Counted from the first letter of the stretch, positions 1 through 9,286 are shown. The stretch is 40,531 nt of DNA from JACKDX01 sp964640175 (GCA_964640175.1 CAZXFW010000016.1:1-40531); one strand, 5' to 3'. Translations and numbers: made by a program. Notes: a model not told the origin generated them from the sequence alone.

Positions 1-1
1 T

Positions 2-47
2 CATGTGACATTCTTAAATCCTTATGCCCATGACTTTCTTAAATCCT
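2..47. repeat. short direct repeat at the left edge
   Basis: The 12-mer TTCTTAAATCCT occurs at 11-22 and again at 36-47, a 25-bp period, and each copy is preceded by a related CATG-GAC stretch. The pair lies about 90 bp downstream of the stop codon of the minus-strand lipoprotein gene. It may be the end of a longer array outside the window or a duplicated binding site. The rest of 1-133 shows nothing else I can support. Confidence 0.4.
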
Positions 48-133
48 CCGGACAGCGATGGACGCAACACCTCACGATGGTGCCCAATAGCCGCGCGGCG
101 TGCGCTAATGCCGACAATGCTTACGAAACGCCC

Positions 134-3022
134 TCAGTAGGGTTTGGGTGCAGCCTGCACTCCAACAAAAGTCAAGAAGGGCTGACCGCCAAAGCTCTTC
201 AAAGGATATTGCACTTTTCCATCGACTGTCACGATGTGAAATCCATTAATTCCGTCTCCCATATGGTAGGGAAGCATGGCAACTGTGTAGTCTAAGGAGT
301 AGTCCCAGGTTGCATTTCGGCCGGTCATCTCGACAAGCGTGTTATAAAGCGGGTCGTTTGGCGGAAACAGTTCAGACAGAGTGCTTAGTTTGATGGCAGA
401 AGTCACTGAGGCAGAAACATCAGCCACTTCCTCTGCAGCAATGCTAGTCGAGAACGGCACCACCACGTGATACCTAACGTGCTCTTTGGCTAACCACCGC
501 TGGGTTCGAGAAATGGCGTCGTGTGCTTGGGTGCCAGAAAGAGTCCAATCGTCCGCATAAACAAGGTGAACTGTATGGCCAGATGCCTCGGTATCGGCCA
601 CAAGCTTGCGGAGTGCGTTCACGTCCATGCTGCCAAAGCTACCCCCGTCAAAAAACCGCGTGACATCTACGACGGTATCACCTTGATACCAATCGCCAAG
701 GAGTTCCAAAATAAAATCGGAGCTTTTTCGGACGGGCGGGGCGTCAGAGGTGCCTTGTGCATATTTGATAAACACAACTTGGTCGCCAGCGGCAACAGAC
801 GAACGGAACTTGTCCCATGCTTCTGACAGAGCGTAGGTGAATTCCTCCCAGGATACTATATGAGTGTTCCTTAGTATGTGGTCCTGCACATGCCGATAGG
901 CCTCGTTGGGCACGTAGTTGGGATTGTTGAGAAACCATTCGATTTGTCCGGGGGTTAGCTCAGGACTGTACAGTTCCTCAACGCCGTGATTTTTAAGGGA
1001 GAGCACGCGCTCGACCAACACATCAAGCGTGGCTTCATCGTTGCTGAAGCGGCGCAAACTCGTGCGGATGGCCTCTACATCATCCCAGGAAGCAACGCTG
1101 CCTCCCCAGGCCAAGCTCGGCTTTGGAATGCTCTGCCAGATATCAACTAAACGCTGCCGGATGCCGGTGACCGCATGGTCCGCCGATGAAAGTGCCTCGC
1201 GCACTTGAGTGCGCCGCGCAGAAAGCGTCGCCGGCGCGATTTCATCGGCCTCGGTAAACATACTCCCTGCTTGCCAGGCTCGCTTGGCATCCATGACGTC
1301 AAATCCCATAGCAAGCACATCGAGCACGGCCAGTGTTGCGGCTACACTGGCCTGCGTATGTAATTGACTCGCTTCGAGCGGTGGATAAAGCGCAAAATCT
1401 TGACCCATATAGCCAAGCTGCATCGCTGCGGAGCTTAGTCGTCCAAGCAAAATAGCTTCTTTGACGCCCGAGGCAGTGGAGACCGCACAGATCCCAAAAG
1501 CCGCCAAGGATGCGATTGGCGAGGCGACGATGCCGGCCACAAACGCGCTGCCAACACATGCCACTGAGCTTGCCATCGTAAACAAGCTAAGACGCTTCGA
1601 GGACTTTAGCTCGTTGGCTTGAGCCATCAGCACATCGTGCATGGCTTGATAGCCTACGGGCTCACCGTACTCGTCGTGGCCTCCGTAAAGCGCCATCGCA
1701 CCCATGGCATCCACCGCCAGCGCCAACACCCACGCTTGCTCTTCAGTGAAGCTCGAAACGCTCGCTTGCAAGGCGCGATTCTGCGTCACGCTATTCTGCA
1801 AGGCCTGAGTCATGGCGGTTATATAGAGCTTGATATGCCATGCACGGATTTTGGTGATCTCTGCGGCTTTTTGCTCCGGCGTGAGGCTCTCAAAAAACTG
1901 GCGATGCTTCTCACCGTAATCTGCAATCACCGAGATCGTATCGGTGTAAGAGCGGATCAATGCCTGAGCAATCTTGCCCAAGGGGGCATTGACTTCACGC
2001 GTGCTACCATCATCGAGCGGCACGTAGGAATCCCAGGGGGCACCGTCTACCGCGACCGTGACCGGATAGCGCAACAGTGGATAAAAGCTTTGCGACAGCA
2101 GCAATGGCTCGGTCGCGAGGTGAAAAAGTGTCAGCACTGCACTGGGCAGTTCTTTGATGCGTTGCCTAAGTGGCAGCGTCATAGTGCGTCCTCCCAGCGC
2201 AGCTTGCGTGAGTGAAACGACTTCCAGTTGCGCATTGACTTCGGCAAGGTTCACTAACGTCTCGCCGGGATGCTTGGATTCATAGTGTTGCTGAAGCGTC
2301 TGCAACGCTCCAAGCGTTCTCTCAAACGTACTTAAACATTCATCCACTTTGGGCCTCAGATGGCGATCCGCGTAGGCCTCGGACGTGTCTGATGCAGCAA
2401 AGCGGAACGTCTCCCACGTTTGCTTGCACTCCCACAAGCGTACGCCGTCGTCGCCTGCTTGCTTTGAAACCGCTTCAAGCAGCTGGTCGATGAGATACAA
2501 GTTGCCGCTCACCGTCGCCAGCAAGGCGGCTTTTTCAAGCACTGCTTCGCTGCCTTGATTGACCTCGGCTGCGAATTGCCCAACGCTGTGCACTAAGCTC
2601 GCCTCTTCGAGCTTGAGTATGGGTAGCACCACCACTTGGCTTGCCCAGCGCACATACGCGCTCCAATCCACGTCTTGTGCTTCAGGCAGTGCAGTGATCG
2701 GTGCATCGGGTGGATGCCCGGCTTCGAGCATTGCGGGATGCAAGGCGGCGGCGTTTGGGGCCGGTGGCGAATAAAAAATAGGTTTATCTGGAACCCACAT
2801 GTGCTCCTGTGGCGGCATACACTGCCCACGAAAAAGCACTGTTTCGCCGGTAGTGCCGCAATCGGTGGCAAAAACAGGCCCCACGCTCTGATGACTTTGG
2901 TCACCATCGATGCCCGAATCCGCCTGTAAGCCACAACTGCCGAGCAAAAAGTCTAGCGTTAACAGAGCGATCAACGGACCACATGTCGCAGGCGGTAAGA
3001 ACGTGTGAGAGGACTTACGCAT
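134..3022 (-). CDS. large lipoprotein with C-terminal phosphoribosyltransferase-like domain
   Basis: This 962-residue protein starts at an ATG and has a lipoprotein signal peptide ending in the lipobox FLLGSC (Cys30), so it should be exported and lipid-anchored. Residues about 60-640 are mostly helical and unrecognised. They contain a strongly hydrophobic Ala/Gly-rich stretch at about 478-525 that could form a membrane hairpin. From about residue 649 to the end it is clearly similar to the C-terminus of the plus-strand lipoprotein at 10259-11845. That shared domain holds HLVYADDWTLSGTQ at about 819-832, a strand of hydrophobic residues followed by DD-x3-SG. This resembles the PRPP-binding signature of type I phosphoribosyltransferases and of PRTase-like effector domains. 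Sequence similarity between the two paralogues is visible by eye. The PRTase assignment and any enzymatic role are inference. No neighbouring gene defines its function. Confidence 0.8.
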   Translation of the reverse strand: MRKSSHTFLPPATCGPLIALLTLDFLLGSCGLQADSGIDGDQSHQSVGPVFATDCGTTGETVLFRGQCMPPQEHMWVPDKPIFYSPPAPNAAALHPAMLEAGHPPDAPITALPEAQDVDWSAYVRWASQVVVLPILKLEEASLVHSVGQFAAEVNQGSEAVLEKAALLATVSGNLYLIDQLLEAVSKQAGDDGVRLWECKQTWETFRFAASDTSEAYADRHLRPKVDECLSTFERTLGALQTLQQHYESKHPGETLVNLAEVNAQLEVVSLTQAALGGRTMTLPLRQRIKELPSAVLTLFHLATEPLLLSQSFYPLLRYPVTVAVDGAPWDSYVPLDDGSTREVNAPLGKIAQALIRSYTDTISVIADYGEKHRQFFESLTPEQKAAEITKIRAWHIKLYITAMTQALQNSVTQNRALQASVSSFTEEQAWVLALAVDAMGAMALYGGHDEYGEPVGYQAMHDVLMAQANELKSSKRLSLFTMASSVACVGSAFVAGIVASPIASLAAFGICAVSTASGVKEAILLGRLSSAAMQLGYMGQDFALYPPLEASQLHTQASVAATLAVLDVLAMGFDVMDAKRAWQAGSMFTEADEIAPATLSARRTQVREALSSADHAVTGIRQRLVDIWQSIPKPSLAWGGSVASWDDVEAIRTSLRRFSNDEATLDVLVERVLSLKNHGVEELYSPELTPGQIEWFLNNPNYVPNEAYRHVQDHILRNTHIVSWEEFTYALSEAWDKFRSSVAAGDQVVFIKYAQGTSDAPPVRKSSDFILELLGDWYQGDTVVDVTRFFDGGSFGSMDVNALRKLVADTEASGHTVHLVYADDWTLSGTQAHDAISRTQRWLAKEHVRYHVVVPFSTSIAAEEVADVSASVTSAIKLSTLSELFPPNDPLYNTLVEMTGRNATWDYSLDYTVAMLPYHMGDGINGFHIVTVDGKVQYPLKSFGGQPFLTFVGVQAAPKPY

Positions 3023-3349
3023 GGCTTACTGAAACAAAGCAAACGACGTGCCAACTCTATCGATTGGACAGCTCTCGCTGCACCCGTAAACCATTGTGGT
3101 TTTCGATAATTAAAAACGCGAACCTGGCTAGTGGTGTTGGTTGGGCTTGGGCATTGGCATCGCAGATACGTTGCCGAGCTTTTGCTCAATCCAACATGTG
3201 GCGGGATCGTAAGTTCCGATTGAGTCACGGCGCGCAGTCTAAGGAAAACGATGGGCCGAGTTTGTGGGGGAAACGCGCGAGGATTCTCATCGCTTGGCTG
3301 CAGTTTGGACAAACGTTCACATCGAGCTTGACGACCTAACTGCGCACGC
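3023..3349. other. 327-bp gap with no supported gene
   Basis: This is the gap between the start of the minus-strand lipoprotein gene and the end of the ATPase gene. Open frames exist on both strands, but they overlap each other, have low-complexity Arg/Ser/Cys-rich translations, lack ribosome-binding sites and resemble nothing I know. The promoter of the lipoprotein gene should lie here, but I cannot pick it out with confidence. Confidence 0.4.
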
Positions 3350-4513
3350 TTAGCGATACGTCAAAGATAGGACATCTTCGATCTTCCAGGACGTTATTTG
3401 TGCGAACTTGTCTTCGTTGATGCCAATCAGGCGAGGCTCAAACTCAGGATGTCGCGCACAAAAGCGCCGCAGTCCCCGAAAATCGGTAGGCCTGATACGG
3501 CCCGATTTCACCTCGATGGCGTAATGTTCGTTCTCGGGTCCGATCACGACAAAGTCGACTTCAGCGTCGCGCTCCTTCCAGTAGTATGTTTCCCAGCCAG
3601 CTTCAATAAACCGGGCACCTATAGCGTTCTCTAAGTAGCGCCCCACCCGCTCAGGATTTAGCGGCGCATCGATGGGTCGCTCAAATGCACGAATCAGGGC
3701 ATTGTCGTGAACAATTAGTTTTGGGCTGCTGCGCCGCCTTCGGAACGGCGTGGCAGAGTACTTCTCAATCCCACTGACTAAGAAAGCTTGGGATAGCAAG
3801 GTCAAATAATGCTGTATTGTGGCAATGCTACCCGAATCTTGAAGTTGTCTTTGAAGTTTCTGAAAGCTTACCACCTGCGCAGGCAATGCCACGGCAGCAC
3901 CAAAGATTTGTCTGAGCAACGACGGTGAGTCTACAGGGTGCAACTGCAACAAATCCCGTCCAATCGCCGGCTCGACAATTGCATCTCGGACATAAGTTCC
4001 CCATCGCTGAACATCGTCGAGAAATTGTACCGAGCCAGGATAACAGCCGTATTGAATGTAATCCGATAACGACATGCCAAAAACTTGGTCAGCCTCTGCA
4101 TAATTCCAGTGCTCCGCACGTATGAGTTCAAAGCGACCTGCCAGCGTTTCCTTCAGGCCTTTTTCAAGCACTAAGGCCGAAGAGCCCGCGAGGATGACCT
4201 TGAGCCCGGCATCGCCGTCCCGATGACGGTCCCACAGCATCTTGAGTGCTTCTGCCCAGCCGATGATTTTCTGAACTTCGTCAACGGCCAGAATCCGCTT
4301 CGGAGTTCGCATTGCAAGCTCCCACCACTCCAATAGCGCGTCGGCGACAAGTGGGACCGGTGAATCTGCTGACCGGTACACCCCTTGTGACTCAAGAGCT
4401 GTTTTCAAGGCTGTCGTTTTGCCGACTTGCCTCGGGCCCAGCACGACCTGAATCAGTGGCGCAGCTTCGGTCAGTCGACTTCGAATCTGTTCAACGAGCT
4501 TACGGTTTTCCAT
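3350..4513 (-). CDS. AAA-14/DUF4143-type ATPase
   Basis: This 387-residue protein has the layout of the large family of AAA-type ATPases with a C-terminal DUF4143 (restriction-endonuclease-like) domain. The Walker A motif GPRQVGKTT is at 26-34, Walker B RILAVDEVQ at 73-81, and the following strand VILAGSSAL at 106-114. The C-terminal half contains KLIVHDNALIRAF and a late VDFVV...YAIEVKSG stretch, typical of the nuclease-like fold. Length fits the family, whose members are widespread, often horizontally mobile and of unclear function. It stands alone between the efflux operon and the large lipoprotein gene. The start is ATG with no obvious Shine-Dalgarno. A perfect inverted repeat sits 31-58 bp upstream, which suggests dedicated control. 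The family call is firm; the role is unknown. Confidence 0.88.
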   Translation of the reverse strand: MENRKLVEQIRSRLTEAAPLIQVVLGPRQVGKTTALKTALESQGVYRSADSPVPLVADALLEWWELAMRTPKRILAVDEVQKIIGWAEALKMLWDRHRDGDAGLKVILAGSSALVLEKGLKETLAGRFELIRAEHWNYAEADQVFGMSLSDYIQYGCYPGSVQFLDDVQRWGTYVRDAIVEPAIGRDLLQLHPVDSPSLLRQIFGAAVALPAQVVSFQKLQRQLQDSGSIATIQHYLTLLSQAFLVSGIEKYSATPFRRRRSSPKLIVHDNALIRAFERPIDAPLNPERVGRYLENAIGARFIEAGWETYYWKERDAEVDFVVIGPENEHYAIEVKSGRIRPTDFRGLRRFCARHPEFEPRLIGINEDKFAQITSWKIEDVLSLTYR

Positions 4514-4543
4514 AATGATTATCGCTAATTGAAAGAATCATGT

Positions 4544-4571
4544 CATTTTGTAACATACGTTTTACAAAATG
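4544..4571. promoter_or_regulatory. perfect inverted repeat upstream of the ATPase gene
   Basis: CATTTTGTAA (4544-4553) and TTACAAAATG (4562-4571) are perfect reverse complements separated by 8 bp, in an AT-rich stretch. The dyad is centred about 45 bp upstream of the ATPase start codon, where an operator would lie. No T-tract of terminator type follows it on either strand, so operator is preferred over terminator. A terminator role for the efflux operon that ends at 4656 is not excluded. Confidence 0.55.
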
Positions 4572-4655
4572 TATAAAGTACGCATAGGGATTGCAAACTA
4601 GGGAATTGCGTGTGAACAAAGAGCGTGGAGTGCAGTGTGAGCCCTGGCCAACGAC

Positions 4656-7600
4656 TCACAGCTCGTCTTTGGATGCTCCGGGATCCGAGAAGGGAACCTC
4701 GGCTTCGTGACTTGAGGCAACCGACAGGTCAGGGAGAGCACCGCGCGCGCTCTCCTCACTGAGAGGTTCACTCGTTTCGTCACGCAGCAGTTTGCGCCCA
4801 TCTGCCATTCGGGCGAACAGGTAATAGAGGCCCGGAATCGCGATCACACCGATCACGGTGCCCAAGAGCATCCCGCCAACGCCCGTCGTGCCGATGGTTC
4901 GGTTTGCAACAGCACCGGCGCCACTGGCAAAGACCAACGGAATGAGACCCGCGACGAAGGCAAAGGAGGTCATCTGGATCGGCCGAAAACGGAGCTTTCC
5001 GCCTTCGATGGCCGCATCCTTCAGCGACGCGCCGTCGCGCCGTCGCTGTACCGCAAACTCAACGATCAGTATCGCGTTCTTCGCAAGCAGTCCGACCAGC
5101 ATAATCAGGCCGAGCTGGGCCCAGACGTCATTGGCCAGTCCCGCTGCCTGCAACAAGAAGAATGAGCCAAAGATGCCGACTGGCAAAGATGCAATCACGG
5201 CCAGAGGAATTAAAAAGCTTTCGTACTGTGCGACGAGCACGAGGTAGACGAACACGACAACGATGAGAAAGATAAAAAGAGCCGCGTTCCCCTTGGCCGA
5301 TTCATCCCAGGAAAGGCCTTCCCACCCAAGATCGTAGCCGCGAGGCAGCGTCCGTTCGGCGACCTGTCGTACCGCCGCAATCGCTTGACCACTCGAATAG
5401 CCATGCGCGGGAACAAGCTGAATAGCGGCCGAGGGGTACAAGTTAAACCGAGTGATCTCGTTCAGGCCCTGCTGTTTTTTTATCGTCATGAAAGACGAGT
5501 AGGGAACCATTTTCCCAGCCTCGTTCTTGACGAACAAGTTGTTCAGGTCATCGGGCATCCTTCGGAACTGGGGCCACGCTTGAACGTAGACCTTATAAAA
5601 CTGATTGAAGCGAACGAAGCCCTGCTCGTAGGTGCTGCCAATAAGGATATTGAGGTTTGTTAACGCCTTTTCAATCGACACACCCTTCTGCATCGCCACG
5701 TCATTGTTGATGATCAGTTCGTATTGCGGATAGTCGGATGCATAGAATGTGAACAGATTGCTGATTTCGTTACGCTTGGACAAGGCGGCCATGAATTGGT
5801 CGTTAATTTCTCCGAGTCGTTTGTAGTTGGGTGTGCTCGATTGGGTCTGGTCGAGCACGCGCAGGGCGACGCCACCCGCTGCGCCGAAACCAGGAATGGC
5901 CGGCGGCTCGAAGAACTCAAGCTTAACGTTAGTCATCTTTAGAGTTTTTTTCTCAAGCTCCTCGATGACCTGGCGCACTGTGTTTGAACGCTCCGCCCAA
6001 TCTTTTAGGTTGATGATGGCGGTGCCCGCGTTCGAGCCACGACCCTCGGTCAAAACTTCGTATCCAGCCACCGAGGTGACCGACGTTACGCCCTCGATCG
6101 TCTTGGCGATTTTTTCCAGCTCCCGGGACTTCGCGTTGGTGTATTCAAGCGTGGAGCCGGGCGGCGTTTGAAGCACGGCGTAGATAACACCCTGGTCTTC
6201 ACCAGGGATAAAACCACTCGGCAAAAGGACGTTCGATACAATGATGCCCAACGCAAACCCACCGATGGCCATAACGGTCAGCAAGCGGCGTGTCACAATT
6301 GGCTTGAGTATGCCCGCATAAAAGTTTGTGATCTTGTCGACGCCACGGCTAAAAGGCGCCTGCACAAAGGGCACGCCGATCAGCAAAAAACCAATGGGTC
6401 CCCACAACATGTAGGCAAGATAGACAAGCCCTGCCAACATCGGCACTCCCACGGCGCCGTAAAGAAGAAGACGGCGAAAACCGAGCTCTCGAAATCTCTT
6501 CCATCGCTTCGGCCTTTTTTCATGGGCGAGTTCTGAGTCATGCGTGTGGGGTTTAAGAATCATCGCGCAGAGGACGGGCGTGAGCGTCAGAGCGACTAGG
6601 CCGGAGAGAATGATCGTCGAGGCCATGGTGACGCCGAACTGACGATAGAAGACGCCGACGGGCCCGGGAACGAAGGTCACCGGAACGAACACGGCCGACA
6701 TCACCAGCGTAATGGCGATGATCGCGCCGCTGATCTCTCGCAGGACGACCATCGTTGCTTGATAAGGAGGAAGGTGAGTCTCAGCCATTTTGGCATGCAC
6801 AGCCTCGACCACCACGATCGCGTCATCGACGACGACTCCGATCGCCAAAACCATCGCAAACAGCGTAATAAGGTTGATCGAAAAGCCCATAAACTGAAGG
6901 ACGAAGAAGCTGCCGATCAGCGACACGGGCACTGCCAGCGTCGGGATAAGCGTCGAGCGCAGATCGCCGAGAAACATGAAGACCACAAGCGACACCAGGA
7001 TGAACGCCTCAAGAAGAGTATGGAGAACTTTCTCAATGGAAGCGTCCACGAATCGAGACACGTCGTACGCAATCTCGTAGTCCATCCCGGGAGGAAACGA
7101 CTTCTTCAACTCTTCGAGTTTCATCTTAACTTCTTTGATGACCTCGGCCGCGTTGGAGCCGGGAGCTTGCTTAAGCACAATCGATGCCGCGGGATGACCA
7201 TCGACGTCGGAATAAATATCGAAAAACTCCGAGCCAAGCTCGACGCCGGAGTGTTTCGCGCTAGCCGAGCTTGCCAGTGCTTGGCTGCGGGCATCTTCTT
7301 TGGGGGGCACGCAGATATCTTTGAGCCGCAGGATTTCACCATTCGGCTTTGCCTTTAGAATGATGTTTCCGTACTGCTGCGGTTCGTTATAGCGCCCAAT
7401 ATACGTCAGCACGTATTCTTTCGATTGCGAGGTCATACCTGTGGCCTGACCAAGCCGGCCCGGCGAACCAATGATGCTCTGCTCTGCCACAGCCTCCATC
7501 ACATCTTCGACAGAGATGTCATAGGCGCGCATGCGATCGGGGTTCAACCAAATACGCATTGCAAAACTGCGATTGCCGAGATTCACCGGAATGCCCATGC

Positions 7601-8111
7601 CCTGGATCCGTTTGAGCACAGGCATGATGTAAACGTTAGCGTAGTTGAACAGGTCTTTTTGGTCGGTATTCGGGTCTCTGCTAAAGATGTTTAAATACAT
7701 CAACATGCTCGGCACGACCTGGCTGACAAGTATGCCCTCGCGCACCACCAATGGAGGCAGTCGACTTAGCATAATGTTGACCCGGTTTTGCACGTTCACG
7801 ACGTTGATGTTCGGATCCGTGCCTGGCTCAAAAAAGATTCGAATCGTTGCTTCTCCGGCGCTCGTCGCGTCCGAAACCATGTAACGCATGTTCTGAACGC
7901 CATTGATCGATTGCTCAAGCGGAATTAAAACCGAATCGACCAGGACGTTGGCGCTAGCGCCAGGATACGCAATGGAAACATAAACGGTGGGCGGCGCTAC
8001 GTTAGGATATTGCGCGATCGGAAGGGTTGATATCCCCAACCATCCCAGGAACATGATGATGATTGAGAGGACAAGTGCCAGAGCGGGCCGATAGAGTATA
8101 TTCGTAAACAT
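4656..8111 (-). CDS. RND multidrug efflux permease, HAE-1 (AcrB/MexB) type
   Basis: This is an inner-membrane proton-driven drug exporter of 1151 residues. The N-terminus (one helix, then PIAQYPNVAPPTVYVSIAYPG) and the proton-relay aspartate pair in GVVVDDAIVVVEA (Asp429-Asp430) are diagnostic of the HAE-1 family. TPVLCAMILKP ends the first membrane half, and the second half contains GFIPGEDQG and the late FAVQRRRDG helix. It is about 100 residues longer than AcrB. The cytoplasmic connector at about 521-590 carries an extra charged segment and a hydrophobic hairpin (about 548-586), and there is a longer acidic C-terminal tail. It is the second gene of an operon with the adaptor, which ends 41 bp upstream. 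Substrates cannot be told from sequence. Confidence 0.95.
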   Translation of the reverse strand: MFTNILYRPALALVLSIIIMFLGWLGISTLPIAQYPNVAPPTVYVSIAYPGASANVLVDSVLIPLEQSINGVQNMRYMVSDATSAGEATIRIFFEPGTDPNINVVNVQNRVNIMLSRLPPLVVREGILVSQVVPSMLMYLNIFSRDPNTDQKDLFNYANVYIMPVLKRIQGMGIPVNLGNRSFAMRIWLNPDRMRAYDISVEDVMEAVAEQSIIGSPGRLGQATGMTSQSKEYVLTYIGRYNEPQQYGNIILKAKPNGEILRLKDICVPPKEDARSQALASSASAKHSGVELGSEFFDIYSDVDGHPAASIVLKQAPGSNAAEVIKEVKMKLEELKKSFPPGMDYEIAYDVSRFVDASIEKVLHTLLEAFILVSLVVFMFLGDLRSTLIPTLAVPVSLIGSFFVLQFMGFSINLITLFAMVLAIGVVVDDAIVVVEAVHAKMAETHLPPYQATMVVLREISGAIIAITLVMSAVFVPVTFVPGPVGVFYRQFGVTMASTIILSGLVALTLTPVLCAMILKPHTHDSELAHEKRPKRWKRFRELGFRRLLLYGAVGVPMLAGLVYLAYMLWGPIGFLLIGVPFVQAPFSRGVDKITNFYAGILKPIVTRRLLTVMAIGGFALGIIVSNVLLPSGFIPGEDQGVIYAVLQTPPGSTLEYTNAKSRELEKIAKTIEGVTSVTSVAGYEVLTEGRGSNAGTAIINLKDWAERSNTVRQVIEELEKKTLKMTNVKLEFFEPPAIPGFGAAGGVALRVLDQTQSSTPNYKRLGEINDQFMAALSKRNEISNLFTFYASDYPQYELIINNDVAMQKGVSIEKALTNLNILIGSTYEQGFVRFNQFYKVYVQAWPQFRRMPDDLNNLFVKNEAGKMVPYSSFMTIKKQQGLNEITRFNLYPSAAIQLVPAHGYSSGQAIAAVRQVAERTLPRGYDLGWEGLSWDESAKGNAALFIFLIVVVFVYLVLVAQYESFLIPLAVIASLPVGIFGSFFLLQAAGLANDVWAQLGLIMLVGLLAKNAILIVEFAVQRRRDGASLKDAAIEGGKLRFRPIQMTSFAFVAGLIPLVFASGAGAVANRTIGTTGVGGMLLGTVIGVIAIPGLYYLFARMADGRKLLRDETSEPLSEESARGALPDLSVASSHEAEVPFSDPGASKDEL

Positions 8112-8152
8112 GGTTGCCGATCTAAGAGCTAATGAAACACCCGGTACATGTT

Positions 8153-9286
8153 TTATTCAGCATGATACTTCATATTCTTGAGAGCTTGGTCCGGACTAAC
8201 GACCTTGTATTTCACGTGCTCACCATTGTGGACCTGTCGGACGCCCTCGAAGACGAAATTTTCGCCAGCCTTCAGCCCGCTTTCGATGACGAAGATATCG
8301 TCCATTTCGTGCGAGACTTTGATTGCGCGCTGGTGCGCGATTCCGTCATTGCCGACCACGAAAACGTACCGCTTGTCCAGAACCTCGAACGTAGCCCGCT
8401 GGGGGATGACAAGCGCATCCTTCAAGGTCTCGCCAATCAACAAGGTGCCCGTCTGACCGTGACGTAGCAGGTTATTCGGATTTGGGAAGTCAGCTCGGAA
8501 TTGAATGTTCCCCGTCTCGTTGTCGAAGTTAGACTCAATGGTAACCGTGTCGCCGGCACTTTGGTCAAAGATGTCGCCGTTTGCCAATTGGAGTTCGATG
8601 ATCGCACCGGAGAGTTTCAGTTGCTGCGGAGATTCAGGCTCGATCGCGTGCGGGCGCGATTTGTATCGAAGGTAGTCGGCCTCGGGAACATTGAAGTAGA
8701 CCCACATCAGACTGTTGTCGGACAAGGTTGTGAGCATGTCGTCTTCCTCCACGAGGCTCCCCTGCTGCACATACTGACGGTCGACGATGCCGTCGAAGGG
8801 GGCCACGATGTTGGTGAAGCCTAACTTCGCCGCTGCCAGACGTACGTTTGCCTTGGCCCGATTTCGTTCGGCCTGTGCCATGGCCAATTCCTGATTAGAG
8901 ACGACCTGTTTGTCGGAGAGTGTTTGGGTATTGCGCAGTTGAATATCGGCAAGCTCAAGCTCTGCCTTGTCGGCATCCAGATGCGCCTTATGGACGATCG
9001 GGAGAATTTTAAACAACAACTGGCCCGCCTTCACATGCTGCCCCTCTTGAACTGGAACTTGCTCCAAGTACCCCTGCTCCAGAGCGCGAACTTCGATGTG
9101 ACGGCGCGAATGGATTTGGCAGACGTATTTCTGGCTCGTACGCACGTTCTTTACGGCAGGACTGCTAAGCATCACCGGTCGCTGCACCTCTTCCTGGTCG
9201 TTATCTTGTGCACGGTGCGCCTGGCAAGCAGCCAAGGCAAATGAAAACCACAGCGCGATTCCCGCTCGGAGAATCAAGCGCTTCAT
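8153..9286 (-). CDS. RND efflux periplasmic adaptor (membrane fusion protein)
   Basis: This AcrA/MexA-type adaptor links the permease to an outer-membrane channel. The chosen start (9286) gives a 377-residue lipoprotein: MKRLILRAG, a hydrophobic core, then the lipobox ALAAC. Upstream in-frame starts would place about 50 unrelated residues ahead of this signal, so they are unlikely. Recognisable parts are the first lipoyl half (HIEVRALEQGYLEQVPVQEGQHVKAGQLLFKI), a short helical hairpin (AHLDADKAELELADIQL...), the second lipoyl half (IVAPFDGIVDRQYVQQGSLV) and the beta-barrel with TGTLLIGETLKDALVIPQRA. It precedes the permease in the same direction. The matching outer-membrane factor gene upstream is only a fragment, so the pump must use a channel encoded elsewhere or be non-functional. 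Confidence 0.94.
   Translation of the reverse strand: MKRLILRAGIALWFSFALAACQAHRAQDNDQEEVQRPVMLSSPAVKNVRTSQKYVCQIHSRRHIEVRALEQGYLEQVPVQEGQHVKAGQLLFKILPIVHKAHLDADKAELELADIQLRNTQTLSDKQVVSNQELAMAQAERNRAKANVRLAAAKLGFTNIVAPFDGIVDRQYVQQGSLVEEDDMLTTLSDNSLMWVYFNVPEADYLRYKSRPHAIEPESPQQLKLSGAIIELQLANGDIFDQSAGDTVTIESNFDNETGNIQFRADFPNPNNLLRHGQTGTLLIGETLKDALVIPQRATFEVLDKRYVFVVGNDGIAHQRAIKVSHEMDDIFVIESGLKAGENFVFEGVRQVHNGEHVKYKVVSPDQALKNMKYHAE

Noticed and set aside
1619..2215. Long open frame on the plus strand opposite the large lipoprotein gene
   Set aside because: It is antisense to a gene with a signal peptide and a paralogue; the translation is His/Arg-rich with no family features and there is no ribosome-binding site.
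2971..3339. Overlapping open frames on both strands in the gap before the ATPase gene
   Set aside because: Each has a low-complexity translation, no clear start signal and no recognisable domain; they overlap each other.
6759..7358. 199-residue frame antisense to the RND permease
   Set aside because: It is a shadow of the permease reading frame; the translation is dominated by His, Arg, Asp and Lys.
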